Positions 1-11,785 of a DNA stretch of 58,645 nucleotides are shown in pieces. The translations under genes were made by a program, and so were the position numbers. The stretch is taken from contig CAYRFK010000004.1 of the NCBI GenBank assembly GCA_964423465.1, forward strand, positions 1 through 58,645, in the 5' to 3' direction. The stretch comes from VGWF01 sp964423465. GTDB lineage: Bacteria; Verrucomicrobiota; Kiritimatiellia; PWTM01. Each line of letters starts with the position of its first letter. Within the stretch, counting starts at the first letter, position 1. The notes beneath the pieces were generated by a model. That model ran no database searches. It saw only the letters and a list, made by a program, of their open reading frames with translations, and had not been told where the DNA came from.

Positions 1-3227
<3,227 letters not shown>

Positions 3228-3239
3228 TGTTGCAGAGAG

Positions 3240-3268
3240 GGCGCATGTTCCTGTAGCATGCGCCTTTT
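3240..3268 (+). terminator. Intrinsic-type terminator between rpoC and rpsL
   Basis: A perfect 8-bp stem (GGCGCATG at 3240-3247 with CATGCGCC at 3257-3264) with a 9-nt loop is followed by TTTT. It lies 12 nt after the rpoC stop and 18 nt before rpsL. The T tract is short, so it may attenuate rather than stop transcription; no strong promoter is visible between it and rpsL. Confidence 0.65.
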
Positions 3269-3286
3269 GCCCCGGAAGGAATAATC

Positions 3287-3679
3287 ATGCCGACGATCAA
3301 CCAATTGGTTCGCGTGGGGAGGCGTCCCTCGCGGTCGAAGAGCAAGTCGCCTGCGCTGGCGCGGTGCCCGCAGCGGCGGGGTGTGTGCCTGCTCGTGAAG
3401 ACCATGACCCCGAAGAAGCCGAATTCGGCCCTGCGCAAGATTGCGCGTGTGCGCCTGACGAACGGCTATGAGGTGACCGCCTACATTCCTGGCGAGGGCC
3501 ATAATCTGCAGGAGCACAGCATGGTGCTCGTGCGTGGCGGCCGCGTCAAGGATCTCCCCGGCGTCCGGTATCACATTGTGCGCGGCACGCTGGATGCCCT
3601 GGGCGTCGAAAGTCGCCGCCGCGGGCGTTCGAAGTACGGCGCCAAGCGTCCCAAGAGCACCGAAGCGAAGAAGAAGTAG
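3287..3679 (+). CDS. rpsL: 30S ribosomal protein S12
   Basis: Decoding-centre protein of the small subunit, 130 aa, typical length. It has the invariant TPKKPNSALRK segment with Lys at the position where streptomycin-resistance changes occur, and the RVKDLPGVRYH loop; both are wild-type. The ATG at 3287 follows a good ribosome binding site (GGAAGGA, about 3274). First gene of the str cluster, 10 nt before rpsG. Confidence 0.98.
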   Translation: MPTINQLVRVGRRPSRSKSKSPALARCPQRRGVCLLVKTMTPKKPNSALRKIARVRLTNGYEVTAYIPGEGHNLQEHSMVLVRGGRVKDLPGVRYHIVRGTLDALGVESRRRGRSKYGAKRPKSTEAKKK

Positions 3680-3689
3680 CAGGCAAGCC

Positions 3690-4163
3690 ATGGCACGACG
3701 TCGCAAAGCCGAGAAACGTACCCTGATCCCTGATTCGCGGTTCAACAGCCCGCTGGTCGCGCGGATGATCAACGGGATGATGCAGCGGGGCAAGAAGTCC
3801 GTCGCGCAGAGCATCGTCTACGGCGCGATCGACATGATCGGGGAGAAGATCACCTCCGAGCCGGTGCTCGAGGTGCTTGCCCGAGCTCTGGACAACATCA
3901 AGCCGCGCCTCGAGGTCAAGTCCCGCCGGGTCGGCGGCGCGACCTACCAGGTGCCCGTCGAGGTGTCGTCCGAGCGCCAGCTCGCGCTGGCCTTCCGGTG
4001 GCTGAAGCAGTACGCGTCGGGCCGCAAGGGCGTCCCGATGCGTCAGGCGCTCGCGTACGAGTTGATGGACGCGTACAACAATACGGGTTCGGCGATCAAG
4101 AAGCGGGACGATACGCACAAGATGGCCCAGGCCAACAAGGCGTTCGCCCATTACCGCTGGTAG
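3690..4163 (+). CDS. rpsG: 30S ribosomal protein S7
   Basis: Primary 16S rRNA 3'-domain assembly protein, 157 aa, normal for the family. The start at 3690 gives the usual MARRRKAEKR N-terminus; the longer open frame upstream (from 3534) overlaps rpsL and is not used. It ends in the family-typical KMAQANKAFAHYRW. It lies between rpsL and fusA as in the classic str operon. Confidence 0.98.
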   Translation: MARRRKAEKRTLIPDSRFNSPLVARMINGMMQRGKKSVAQSIVYGAIDMIGEKITSEPVLEVLARALDNIKPRLEVKSRRVGGATYQVPVEVSSERQLALAFRWLKQYASGRKGVPMRQALAYELMDAYNNTGSAIKKRDDTHKMAQANKAFAHYRW

Positions 4164-4175
4164 GCGGGCAACCAC

Positions 4176-6311
4176 ATGGTTTCGACGTTGGAACAGACGG
4201 GATCCAGAACGACGGACGGCAATGCCGGCGCCCGCGAGGCGTCCGGTCGCCGCACTGTTCTGGCCCGCCTGCGCAACATCGGAATCGTGGCGCACATCGA
4301 TGCGGGGAAGACCACCGTATCCGAGCGCATTCTCTACTACTCTGGCCGCGTGCACAAGATGGGCGAGGTGCACGAAGGCACGACGGTGATGGACTGGATG
4401 GTGCAGGAGCAGGAGCGCGGCATCACGATCACAAGTGCCGCGACAACGCTCCAGTGGAACGGGCATGCAGTCAACCTGATCGACACCCCGGGGCATGTCG
4501 ACTTCACCGCCGAGGTGGAACGTTCGCTCCGTGTGCTCGACGGCGCCGTTGGCGTCTTCTGCGGTGTGGCGGGCGTCCAGCCGCAATCGGAGACCGTCTG
4601 GCGCCAGGCCAAGCGGTACGGTGTGCCCCGACTGGCCTTCGTCAACAAAATGGATCGCAAGGGCGCGCGTTTCGATTTCGTTGTGGAGAGCCTTCGCGAG
4701 CGCCTTCACGCTCCGGTGGCCGTGATCCAGATTCCGATCGGGGCAGAGGATGGGTTTCGCGGTTGCATCGACTTGATTCGCATGCGTGCACTGGAGTTCG
4801 ATGAATCCGTGCAGGGCGCGCGGGTCGTCCAGCTGCCGGTTCCGTCTGAGCTTTCCGTAGCCGCTGAAGCGGCCCGCGCCGCACTGTGCGAAGTGGTGGC
4901 CGAGGCCGACGAGGCGTCACTTGATGCCTATATGGCGTCGCCGGACCTTCCCGCCGACGTCCTGATCGCGGGACTGCGGCGTGCCACCATCGCCTGTCGG
5001 CTCGTGCCGGTTCTCTGCGGGTCGGCGCTGCATAACAAGGGCATCCAGCCGCTTCTCGATGCCGTGGTAGATTTCCTCCCCTCGCCCTTGGATGTTCCGG
5101 CGATCCGTGGCCACCACCCGAAGACAGGAGTGGAGATCGATCGTCAGGCGAGCGATGCGGAACCGATGGCGGCCCTGGCCTTCAAGATCGCGACGGATCC
5201 CTATGTGGGCAAGCTCGCTTTCCTGCGTATCTATTCCGGCGTACTCAAGAAGGGGCAGAACGTTTTCAATCCGCGGACGCGGAAGCGTGAGCGCGTGCAG
5301 CGGATCGTCGCCATGCACGCCAATCATCGCGAGGATGTCGACGCACTTCACGCGGGCGAGATCGGCGGCCTTGCGGGAATGAAGGGACTGACGACTGGCG
5401 ATACGCTGTGTGCCGAGAACCAGCCCGTTCTTCTCGAGCGGATTCAGTTCCCCGAGCCTGTCATCGCGATGGCCATTGAGCCCCGAACCTCGGCGGACCG
5501 TCCCTCGCTGGACGCTGCCCTTGCCGCCTTGGCCGAGGAGGATCCGACATTCCGAGTCTCAGTGGATGGCGAGACCGGGCAGACGCTGATCAGCGGCATG
5601 GGCGAGCTGCACTTGGAGATCATCCGCGATCGGCTGATTCGCGAGTTCCGGGTGCAGGGGAATGCCGGGCGCCCGATGGTCTCCTATCGTGAGACCATCA
5701 CGAAGACGGACTCAGCCTCGCATCGTTTTCAGCGGGAGATCGGCGGAGCCGTTCAGTTCGCCGAGGTCGAGCTCGCGGTGGGGCCCAGTCCCCGCGGAGC
5801 AGGCAATACTGTGGTCTTTGACGTGGCGGAGAAGCAGATTCCGCCGGAGTTCCGCGACGCCGTTGAAGAGGGTGTGCGCGACGCGCTGTTGACGGGGGTG
5901 TTGGGCAGTTATGCACTCGTCGACGTTGCCGTGCGGGTGACCGGGGGCGTCTTCCGCGAGGAGGACTCGACCGAGGTCGCCTTCAAGACTGCGGCGGTCA
6001 TGGCCCTCCGCGAGGCGCTCGGCGCTGCGGGGCCTGTGCTGCTGGAGCCTGTGATGGCGGTCGAGGTTGTCACGCCGGATGCCCACATGGGTGACGTACT
6101 TTCGGATCTCAGCGCGCGGCGGGGCCGCGTGAAGGAGATGGAGGCGCAGGATGGCTCGCAGGTCGTGCGGGCCGAGGCGCCGCTGGTGGAAATGTTCGGC
6201 TATGCAACGGCCTTGCGGTCTCTGACCAAGGGACGGGCTAGCTATACGATGGAACCCCGGTGCTTCGAGGTTGTCCCCGAAGCGCTTCAGGGGGCGATTC
6301 TGAACCGTTAG
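4176..6311 (+). CDS. fusA: Translation elongation factor G
   Basis: GTPase that drives tRNA-mRNA translocation, 711 aa. It has the P-loop AHIDAGKTT (about residue 38), switch II DTPGH, and NKMD guanine specificity, followed by EF-G domains II-V; the C-terminus carries SYTMEPRCFEVVP. The N-terminus has roughly 22 residues before the usual LRNIGIVAHID start; no better ATG lies nearer. Its place between rpsG and rpsJ argues for the housekeeping EF-G rather than a paralogue. tuf, which often follows fusA, is absent. Confidence 0.95.
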   Translation: MVSTLEQTGSRTTDGNAGAREASGRRTVLARLRNIGIVAHIDAGKTTVSERILYYSGRVHKMGEVHEGTTVMDWMVQEQERGITITSAATTLQWNGHAVNLIDTPGHVDFTAEVERSLRVLDGAVGVFCGVAGVQPQSETVWRQAKRYGVPRLAFVNKMDRKGARFDFVVESLRERLHAPVAVIQIPIGAEDGFRGCIDLIRMRALEFDESVQGARVVQLPVPSELSVAAEAARAALCEVVAEADEASLDAYMASPDLPADVLIAGLRRATIACRLVPVLCGSALHNKGIQPLLDAVVDFLPSPLDVPAIRGHHPKTGVEIDRQASDAEPMAALAFKIATDPYVGKLAFLRIYSGVLKKGQNVFNPRTRKRERVQRIVAMHANHREDVDALHAGEIGGLAGMKGLTTGDTLCAENQPVLLERIQFPEPVIAMAIEPRTSADRPSLDAALAALAEEDPTFRVSVDGETGQTLISGMGELHLEIIRDRLIREFRVQGNAGRPMVSYRETITKTDSASHRFQREIGGAVQFAEVELAVGPSPRGAGNTVVFDVAEKQIPPEFRDAVEEGVRDALLTGVLGSYALVDVAVRVTGGVFREEDSTEVAFKTAAVMALREALGAAGPVLLEPVMAVEVVTPDAHMGDVLSDLSARRGRVKEMEAQDGSQVVRAEAPLVEMFGYATALRSLTKGRASYTMEPRCFEVVPEALQGAILNR

Positions 6312-6321
6312 AAAGGGAGCC

Positions 6322-6630
6322 ATGACCGGACAGCGGATACGCATCAGGTTGCGCGGCTACGACCACCGGGTGCTCGACCAGTCGGCCTCGGATATCGTCG
6401 AGACGGCCAAGCGCACGGGGGCGAGGGTGGCGGGCCCGATTCCGCTGCCGACGCGGCGGGAGCGGTACACCGTGAACCGGAGCCCTCACGCGGACAAGAA
6501 ATCGATGGACCAGTTCGAGATCCGCACGCACAAGCGGATCCTGGACATCATCGGCCCGACAGCCAAGACGGTGGACGAGCTCAAGAAGCTCAACCTCCCG
6601 GCCGGCGTCGACATCACGATCAAGGTGTGA
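6322..6630 (+). CDS. rpsJ: 30S ribosomal protein S10
   Basis: 102-aa small-subunit protein, which in E. coli also partners NusB in antitermination. It has the conserved GPIPLPTRRERYTVNRSPH loop region and the C-terminal LPAGVDITIKV. First gene of the S10 cluster, only 10 nt after fusA, so the str and S10 clusters read as one unit. Confidence 0.98.
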   Translation: MTGQRIRIRLRGYDHRVLDQSASDIVETAKRTGARVAGPIPLPTRRERYTVNRSPHADKKSMDQFEIRTHKRILDIIGPTAKTVDELKKLNLPAGVDITIKV

Positions 6631-6635
6631 CCAGC

Positions 6636-7271
6636 ATGAACGCATTGATCGGAAGAAAATTGGGCATGACCCGCGTCTTTGACGCCGAGGGCCGCCAGGT
6701 GCCGGTAACGGTGCTGCAGGCGGGGCCTTGCACGGTCGTGCAGCGCAAGACCGCGGCAACTGACGGCTATGAGGCCGCGCAGCTTGGATTCGAGGAGCAA
6801 AAGGCCTCGCGTCTTGGGCGGCCGGTGGCCGGGCACTGCAAGAAGGCCGGCGTCAGCCCGTTCCGCGTCCTCCGGGAAGTTCCCGTCGGTGCGGATGAGG
6901 CGGCCAAGGCTGGCGATGCTGTGACGGTCTCGATCTTTGAGAAGGGCGGGTTCGTGGACATCACGGGCATCTCGAAGGGGCGTGGCTTCCAGGGCGTCAT
7001 GCGGCGTCACAACATGTCGGGTCAGCCGGCGGCGCACGGGCATACGATGCACCGGCGTGTCGGATCGGTCGGCATGCGCGAGCTGCCCGGGCGGCTTCTG
7101 AAGAACAAGCGGCTGCCGGGACACATGGGCAGCGCCCGCGTTACCACGCAGCATCTGCAGGCCGTTGAAGTCCGCACGGATGACAGCCTCCTTCTGGTGC
7201 ACGGCTCCGTGCCGGGACCGGTCGGCGGTCTCGTGGAGATCCGCAAGTCCATCAAGAAGGCGTCGAAGTGA
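6636..7271 (+). CDS. rplC: 50S ribosomal protein L3
   Basis: Binds 23S rRNA near the peptidyl-transferase centre, 211 aa from ATG 6636. A GTG at 6627 overlapping the rpsJ stop would add three residues, but the ATG gives the family-typical MNALIGRKLGMTR start and has AAGGTG eight bases upstream. It has the conserved central loop GRGFQGVMRRHNM (with the Gln that is methylated in some species) and the following HGHTMHRRVGS. Confidence 0.97.
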   Translation: MNALIGRKLGMTRVFDAEGRQVPVTVLQAGPCTVVQRKTAATDGYEAAQLGFEEQKASRLGRPVAGHCKKAGVSPFRVLREVPVGADEAAKAGDAVTVSIFEKGGFVDITGISKGRGFQGVMRRHNMSGQPAAHGHTMHRRVGSVGMRELPGRLLKNKRLPGHMGSARVTTQHLQAVEVRTDDSLLLVHGSVPGPVGGLVEIRKSIKKASK

Positions 7272-7273
7272 CC

Positions 7274-7918
7274 ATGAGCAAGCTGACTGTGACAAACATG
7301 AAGGGCGAGCGCGTCGGCGACCTTGAATGGTCGGACGGTCTGCTCGTGCTCGATCGTGGCGACCAGGCCGTTCATGACGCCGTGGTGGCTCATGACGCGG
7401 CGCGTCGGGCAGGATCGGCCGATACGCTCGGCAAGGGTGCGGTGGCGGGCGGCAATAGGAAGCCGTGGCGCCAGGGGGGCACCGGCCGTGCGCGTGCCGG
7501 CTACCGTCAGTCGCCGGTGTGGCGTGGCGGTGGCGTGGCCCACGGTCCTCATCCGCGTGATTATGCCAAGCCTCTGCCCAAGAAGATGGCGCGTCTTGCC
7601 TTTGCGCGGGCACTCAGTTCGCGCGTCGCAGCGGGCGAGGTGGCGGTCATGGATTCCCTCGAGATCGCGGAGCCGAAGACCAAGCTGGTCGTTGCGCTTC
7701 AGAAGGCGCTGAAGGCCGAGAAGGGACTCCTCATCGTTGTCGACCGGGTGGATGGAAACCTCACGAAGGCCTCGCGGAATCTTGCGAAGGTCGAGGTGGT
7801 GGCGGCAAAGGACGTGGATACGTACACCGTGCTTCGGTACGCGAACATCGTGGCGACACGCCCGGCGATGGACGTGCTGGCGACCCGGCTGGCGGCGTGC
7901 GGGAGGAAGGCGGAATGA
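7274..7918 (+). CDS. rplD: 50S ribosomal protein L4
   Basis: Lines the peptide exit tunnel; in E. coli it also represses the S10 operon. 214 aa from ATG 7274 (a GTG six bases earlier is also possible). The tunnel-loop signature RKPWRQGGTGRARAG is intact, including positions where macrolide resistance changes are known. Its stop overlaps the rplW start (ATGA). Confidence 0.97.
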   Translation: MSKLTVTNMKGERVGDLEWSDGLLVLDRGDQAVHDAVVAHDAARRAGSADTLGKGAVAGGNRKPWRQGGTGRARAGYRQSPVWRGGGVAHGPHPRDYAKPLPKKMARLAFARALSSRVAAGEVAVMDSLEIAEPKTKLVVALQKALKAEKGLLIVVDRVDGNLTKASRNLAKVEVVAAKDVDTYTVLRYANIVATRPAMDVLATRLAACGRKAE

Positions 7919-8196
7919 AGCCGGCGGAACTAATCATCGACCGGGTCCTCGTGACGGAGAAGGGTACGCGGCTTGCCGCAGAGAACAAGTACCAGTTCGC
8001 CGTCGGGCGGGATGCCAACAAACCCGAGATCAAGAGGGCCGTCGAACAACTGTTCGGCGTGCACGTGACGGATGTTCACACCATGAACCGCGCCGGCAAG
8101 TGGAAGCGTGGTCGCACGTCGCATGCCGGTCGCACCTCCGATTGGAAGCGGGCGATCGTCACGCTCAAGACCGGCGAATCGATCAATCTGACCTGA
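7915..8196 (+). CDS. rplW: 50S ribosomal protein L23
   Basis: Exit-tunnel rim protein that docks trigger factor and SRP, 93 aa. The start at 7915 overlaps the rplD stop by 4 nt and is preceded by a strong GGGAGGAAGG ribosome binding site, so it is preferred to the earlier in-frame GTG at 7897. It has conserved VLVTEKGTRLA and the RAGKWKRGRT basic loop. Confidence 0.96.
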   Translation: MKPAELIIDRVLVTEKGTRLAAENKYQFAVGRDANKPEIKRAVEQLFGVHVTDVHTMNRAGKWKRGRTSHAGRTSDWKRAIVTLKTGESINLT

Positions 8197-8206
8197 GGCA
8201 AGAGCC

Positions 8207-9031
8207 ATGGCCCTGAAATCCAGCAAACCCTATACGCCGAGCCGCCGGTTCACGGAACTTCCGGCCTTCGACGAGATCACCAAGAGCACGCCGGAGAAGT
8301 CGCTTCTCGTTCCGCACAAGCGGGCGAGCGGGCGAAACATGTACGGGCGTGTGACGGTCCGCCACCGCGGCGGCGGACATAAGCGGCACTACCGCATCAT
8401 CGATTTTCGTCGGGACAAGACGGACATCCCGGCGAAGGTTGCCGCAATTGAGTACGATCCGAACCGATCCGCGCGCATCGCGCTGCTTCACTACGCGGAC
8501 GGCGAGAAGCGGTACATTCTCGCGCCTAACGGCTTGGCGGTCGGCGCCACCGTGGTCAGCGGCGCCAAGGCCGAGCCGCAGGTCGGCAACACGCTTCCGC
8601 TCGCGCTGATCCCTCTGGGTCTGCCCGTGCACAACATCGAGATGCGCCCCGGCGGCGGCGGCAAGATCGCCCGCTCTGCCGGCCAGGAGGTGCAGTTGAT
8701 GTCTCGCGAAGGCGGCTACGCGAACCTGCGCCTGCCGTCGGGCGAAATCCGAAGGATCTCGGATGCGTGCATGGCGACCATCGGGCAGGTTGGAAATCTC
8801 GAGCACGAGAACGTCTCCCTGGGCAAGGCGGGGCGCAAGCGCTGGCTGGGCATCCGCCCAACCGTGCGCGGCGTCGCGATGAACCCGGTGGACCATCCGA
8901 TGGGCGGCGGCGAGGGCCGGACGTCGGGCGGCGGTCCGCCCGTGACGCCGTGGGGCGTCCAGACCAAGGGCAAGAAGACCCGCCGGCGTCGGAAGACGTC
9001 GGGCCGTTTCATCATCCAGCGGAGAAAGTAA
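8207..9031 (+). CDS. rplB: 50S ribosomal protein L2
   Basis: Core 23S rRNA-binding protein needed for subunit joining and peptidyl transfer, 274 aa. The signature VDHPMGGGEGRTSGG includes the conserved His; the C-terminal RRRRKTSGRFIIQRRK is typical. It sits 10 nt after rplW and 3 nt before rpsS. Confidence 0.98.
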   Translation: MALKSSKPYTPSRRFTELPAFDEITKSTPEKSLLVPHKRASGRNMYGRVTVRHRGGGHKRHYRIIDFRRDKTDIPAKVAAIEYDPNRSARIALLHYADGEKRYILAPNGLAVGATVVSGAKAEPQVGNTLPLALIPLGLPVHNIEMRPGGGGKIARSAGQEVQLMSREGGYANLRLPSGEIRRISDACMATIGQVGNLEHENVSLGKAGRKRWLGIRPTVRGVAMNPVDHPMGGGEGRTSGGGPPVTPWGVQTKGKKTRRRRKTSGRFIIQRRK

Positions 9032-9034
9032 GCC

Positions 9035-9319
9035 ATGGCTCGATCGGTCAAGAAGGGTCCGTTTGTCGACGACCACCTGATGAAGAAGGTGGATCGTCTC
9101 AACCAGACGGGCGAGAAGCGGCAGATCAGGACTTGGTCGCGCCGCTCGATGATCACGCCCGATTTCATCGGGCACACGTTCCTCGTGCACAACGGCAAGA
9201 CGTTTGTGTCGGTGTACGTCACGGAGAACATGGTCGGCCACCGGCTCGGGGAGTTTTCGCCGACGCGGGTGTTCAAGAAGCACGGCGCGGCTACGGACAA
9301 GACGGTGGCGTTGAAGTAA
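9035..9319 (+). CDS. rpsS: 30S ribosomal protein S19
   Basis: Small-subunit head protein, 94 aa, starting MARSVKKGPFVDDHL. It has the conserved IGHTFLVHNGKTFV and the GHRLGEFSPTR box. A 136-nt gap to rplV, long for this cluster, follows. Confidence 0.98.
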   Translation: MARSVKKGPFVDDHLMKKVDRLNQTGEKRQIRTWSRRSMITPDFIGHTFLVHNGKTFVSVYVTENMVGHRLGEFSPTRVFKKHGAATDKTVALK

Positions 9320-9340
9320 GCGGAATCTGCACGTCTCTCC

Positions 9341-9368
9341 TTGCATTCGGTGGGGCGACGCGTACAAT
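9341..9368 (+). promoter_or_regulatory. Possible internal sigma70-type promoter before rplV
   Basis: TTGCAT (9341-9346), a 16-nt spacer and TACAAT (9363-9368) match the -35/-10 consensus at 3/6 and 5/6. It lies in the longest gap of the S10 cluster and would let rplV and later genes be transcribed independently. Confidence 0.45.
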
Positions 9369-9403
9369 CGCGCGCTTCGCCCACGCAAGGCGGAAATGTG
9401 CGG

Positions 9404-9433
9404 CGGCCTGAGCGGCCGTCCGGCACCCGCCGG
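9404..9433 (+). promoter_or_regulatory. Two adjacent small hairpins in the rplV leader
   Basis: CGGCC/GGCCG (9404-9418, 5-nt loop) and CCGGC/GCCGG (9420-9433, 4-nt loop) are stacked with one base between them, about 20 nt before rplV. They could be a leader structure for autogenous control or attenuation; GC-rich hairpins also arise by chance at this base composition. Confidence 0.35.
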
Positions 9434-9455
9434 AGCCCGGGAAACGGAAAAGCGT

Positions 9456-9794
9456 ATGGACATTGTTGCGACATCACGGTATGTGCGCCTGTCGCCGAAG
9501 AAGGCGCGTGATTTTGCTCGGGATCTGCAGGGCCGGGCTGTGCCCGTCGCGCTGAGCCTGACGCAGTTCAGCGATCGCAAGGCGGCGGTCTGTCTGGGGA
9601 AGACTCTCCGTTCGGCGATCGCGAATGCGGAGAATAATCACAAGTTGTCGGCCGAGGAGCTGGTGGTGAAGGAAGCCGTCGTCGAGGAGGGCCCGCGCCT
9701 GAAGCGCTGGATGGCCGTCTCCCGGGGTTCGGCGCATCCGATCCAGCGCCGGCTGAGCCACGTTCGCATTGTGTTGTCGGACGGCAAGGCATAG
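9456..9794 (+). CDS. rplV: 50S ribosomal protein L22
   Basis: Tunnel protein, 112 aa from ATG 9456. The open frame extends to 9396, but those residues are not L22-like, and MDIVATSRYVRLSPKKARDFA matches the usual start. The C-terminal half has the beta-hairpin region (LKRWMAVSRGSAHPIQRRLSH). It follows a 136-nt leader with a promoter-like sequence and hairpins. Confidence 0.96.
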   Translation: MDIVATSRYVRLSPKKARDFARDLQGRAVPVALSLTQFSDRKAAVCLGKTLRSAIANAENNHKLSAEELVVKEAVVEEGPRLKRWMAVSRGSAHPIQRRLSHVRIVLSDGKA

Positions 9795-9828
9795 GCCGGC
9801 CGCGAGTTTTTGAGGAAAGGAGCCCGCT

Positions 9829-10506
9829 GTGGGCCAAAAAGTCAATCCAATCGGGATGCGCGTGACGGTCACGAAGGACTGGCGCTCGCGCTGGTTCGCC
9901 GACAAGAAGTCGTACGGGACGTTCGCGCTGGAGGACGACGAGATCCGCAGGCTGGTCAAGAGCCGGCTGAAGGATGCGGCCGTTCCGGAGGTGCTGATCG
10001 AGCGCCACGCCAATCTTGCTCGCATCACCGTGCTGACGGCCCGCCCGGGCATCGTGATCGGTCGCAAGGGTCAGGACGTCGAGACGCTTCGGCAGCAACT
10101 CGCAAAGAGGACCGGTAAGGAGATCTACATCGAGATCCGCGAGGTTCGTGATGCCGATCGCAATGCGCAGCTCGTCGCCGAGGGCATCGCCTCGCAGCTT
10201 GAGCGCCGGGTCTCCTTCCGCCGCGCTGTGAAGCGCGCCGCGCAGATGGCAATGGATCTGGGTGCCGATGGTATCCGCATCCACCTCGCCGGGCGCTTGG
10301 GCGGATCCGAGTTGGCGCGTCGCGAGAGCCTTCGCCAGGGCAAGGTTCCGCTGCATACGCTGCGGGAGAAGATTGACTACGGATTTGCCGAGGCCCTCAC
10401 GATGGCGGGCAAGATCGGCGTCAAGGTCTGGATCTGTCACAAGGCGGACGAGGCGGCCGCGCCGGCCTACGCCAGGAAGGAGCGCACCCATGCCGCTTAT
10501 GCCTAA
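9829..10506 (+). CDS. rpsC: 30S ribosomal protein S3
   Basis: mRNA entry-channel protein with helicase role, 225 aa, GTG start preceded by AGGAAAGGAG. The N-terminal MGQKVNPIGMR is canonical; the type-2 KH domain carries IVIGRKGQDV, followed by the S3 C-terminal domain (GADGIRIHLAGRLGGSELAR). It overlaps rplP by 17 nt, implying translational coupling. Confidence 0.98.
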   Translation: MGQKVNPIGMRVTVTKDWRSRWFADKKSYGTFALEDDEIRRLVKSRLKDAAVPEVLIERHANLARITVLTARPGIVIGRKGQDVETLRQQLAKRTGKEIYIEIREVRDADRNAQLVAEGIASQLERRVSFRRAVKRAAQMAMDLGADGIRIHLAGRLGGSELARRESLRQGKVPLHTLREKIDYGFAEALTMAGKIGVKVWICHKADEAAAPAYARKERTHAAYA

Positions 10507-10909
10507 ACGGGTGAAGTTCCGCAAGCAGCAGCGCGGATCGCGCAAGGGGACGGCCCAGACGGGGAATACCCTCGCGTTCGGCGAGTACGGGCTGCAGTCC
10601 CTGGAGCGCGCATGGATCACGAACATTCAGATCGAGGCGTGCCGTGTCGCCATCAACCGCTTCATGAAGCGCAAGGGTCGTTTGTGGCTCAGAATCTATC
10701 CGGACAAGCCGTACACGAAGAAGCCGCTTGAGACGCGCATGGGTAAGGGCAAGGGCGCGGTGGAGACGTGGGTGGCGGTCGTGCGGCCCGGGACGATGAT
10801 GTTTGAAATGGATGGCGTGCCCGAGGCCCAGGCGCGTGAAGCGCTCCGTCTGGCGGCATTCAAGCTGCCGGTTCGGTCGCGATTTGTCGCGCGCCATGCT
10901 CGGGCCTGA
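10490..10909 (+). CDS. rplP: 50S ribosomal protein L16
   Basis: Large-subunit protein near the A site, 139 aa. The start MPLMPKRVKFRKQQRG at 10490 lies seven bases after an AGGAAGGAG site inside the end of rpsC; the longer open frame upstream is an rpsC shadow. It has the conserved RMGKGKGAVETWVAVV segment. Confidence 0.97.
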   Translation: MPLMPKRVKFRKQQRGSRKGTAQTGNTLAFGEYGLQSLERAWITNIQIEACRVAINRFMKRKGRLWLRIYPDKPYTKKPLETRMGKGKGAVETWVAVVRPGTMMFEMDGVPEAQAREALRLAAFKLPVRSRFVARHARA

Positions 10910-10928
10910 CGGAGGCGGGGAGACACGG

Positions 10929-11126
10929 ATGAAGGCTCGGGAAGTACGCGAATTGACGGATGATGAGTTGCGGGTGCGGATGGATCAGTCGCGCCGCGAA
11001 CTCTTCAATCTGCGGATGCAGCAGTCGGCGGCCCAGGTCGAGAAGCCGTCGCGGATCCGCGAACTGCGCCGGGATACGGCGCGCATGATGACGGTCGTGA
11101 CCGAACGGGAGAGGGGTGCGAAATGA
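10929..11126 (+). CDS. rpmC: 50S ribosomal protein L29
   Basis: Small exit-tunnel protein, 65 aa: MKAREVRELTDDEL start, LFNLRMQQSAAQVEKPSRIR core and a basic helical end. The start at 10929 has GGAGGCGGGGAG upstream. Overlaps rpsQ by 4 nt. Confidence 0.96.
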   Translation: MKAREVRELTDDELRVRMDQSRRELFNLRMQQSAAQVEKPSRIRELRRDTARMMTVVTERERGAK

Positions 11127-11422
11127 CAGAAGCGACGCCGCAAAACACCCGCCGCGGACACCGCAAGGAGCGGGTCGGCGAGGTCGTCAGCGACGCGATG
11201 GACAAGACCATCGTGGTCCGCGTCGAGCGCCGCATCCGGCACGCCCTGTACGGCAAGGAAATGCGGACGTTTTCGAAGTTTCACGCGCATGACGAGAAGA
11301 ACGAGGCCCGCAAGGGTGACCGGGTTCGCATCGTCGAGACGCGTCCCTTGAGCCGCCTGAAGCGCTGGCGCCTTCTCGAAATCGTCGGGCGCACCGCCAC
11401 GGAAGGCGGGGCCGGGGCATGA
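11123..11422 (+). CDS. rpsQ: 30S ribosomal protein S17
   Basis: 16S rRNA-binding OB-fold protein, 99 aa, slightly longer than the usual 80-90 owing to short extensions at both ends. It has the signature GEVVSDAMDKTIVVRVERR and HDEKNEARKGDRVRIVETRPLS. Overlaps neighbours on both sides by 4 nt. Confidence 0.97.
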   Translation: MTEATPQNTRRGHRKERVGEVVSDAMDKTIVVRVERRIRHALYGKEMRTFSKFHAHDEKNEARKGDRVRIVETRPLSRLKRWRLLEIVGRTATEGGAGA

Positions 11423-11784
11423 TCGGACTGCGAACCACCATGGAAGTGGCGGACAACACGGGAGCCCAGCGCGCCCAGTGTATCCGCGTGCTTGGGCACG
11501 TGCGGGATTTTGCCGCGATCGGTGACATCATCCGCGTGTCGATCAAGGAAGCCACGCCGCATGGCATGGTCAAGAAGGGCGAAGTCCACAAGGCGGTGGT
11601 CGTTCGGACGAACCATGCCATCCGCCGGGCCGATGGGTCCTCCCTTCGTTTCGACACGAATGCGGTTGTGCTGGTCGACGATCAGCTGAATCCGCGCGGG
11701 ACCCGAATTTTCGGCCCTGTGGCCCGAGAACTCCGCGATAAGAACTTTATGAAGATCATCTCGCTGGCACCGGAGGTCGTGTGA
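11419..11784 (+). CDS. rplN: 50S ribosomal protein L14
   Basis: Intersubunit-bridge protein, 121 aa, beginning MIGLRTTMEVADNTGAQ. Conserved core and FDTNAVVLVDDQLNPRGTRIFGP segment. Overlaps rpsQ by 4 nt; 1 nt from rplX. Confidence 0.98.
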   Translation: MIGLRTTMEVADNTGAQRAQCIRVLGHVRDFAAIGDIIRVSIKEATPHGMVKKGEVHKAVVVRTNHAIRRADGSSLRFDTNAVVLVDDQLNPRGTRIFGPVARELRDKNFMKIISLAPEVV

Positions 11785-11785
11785 C

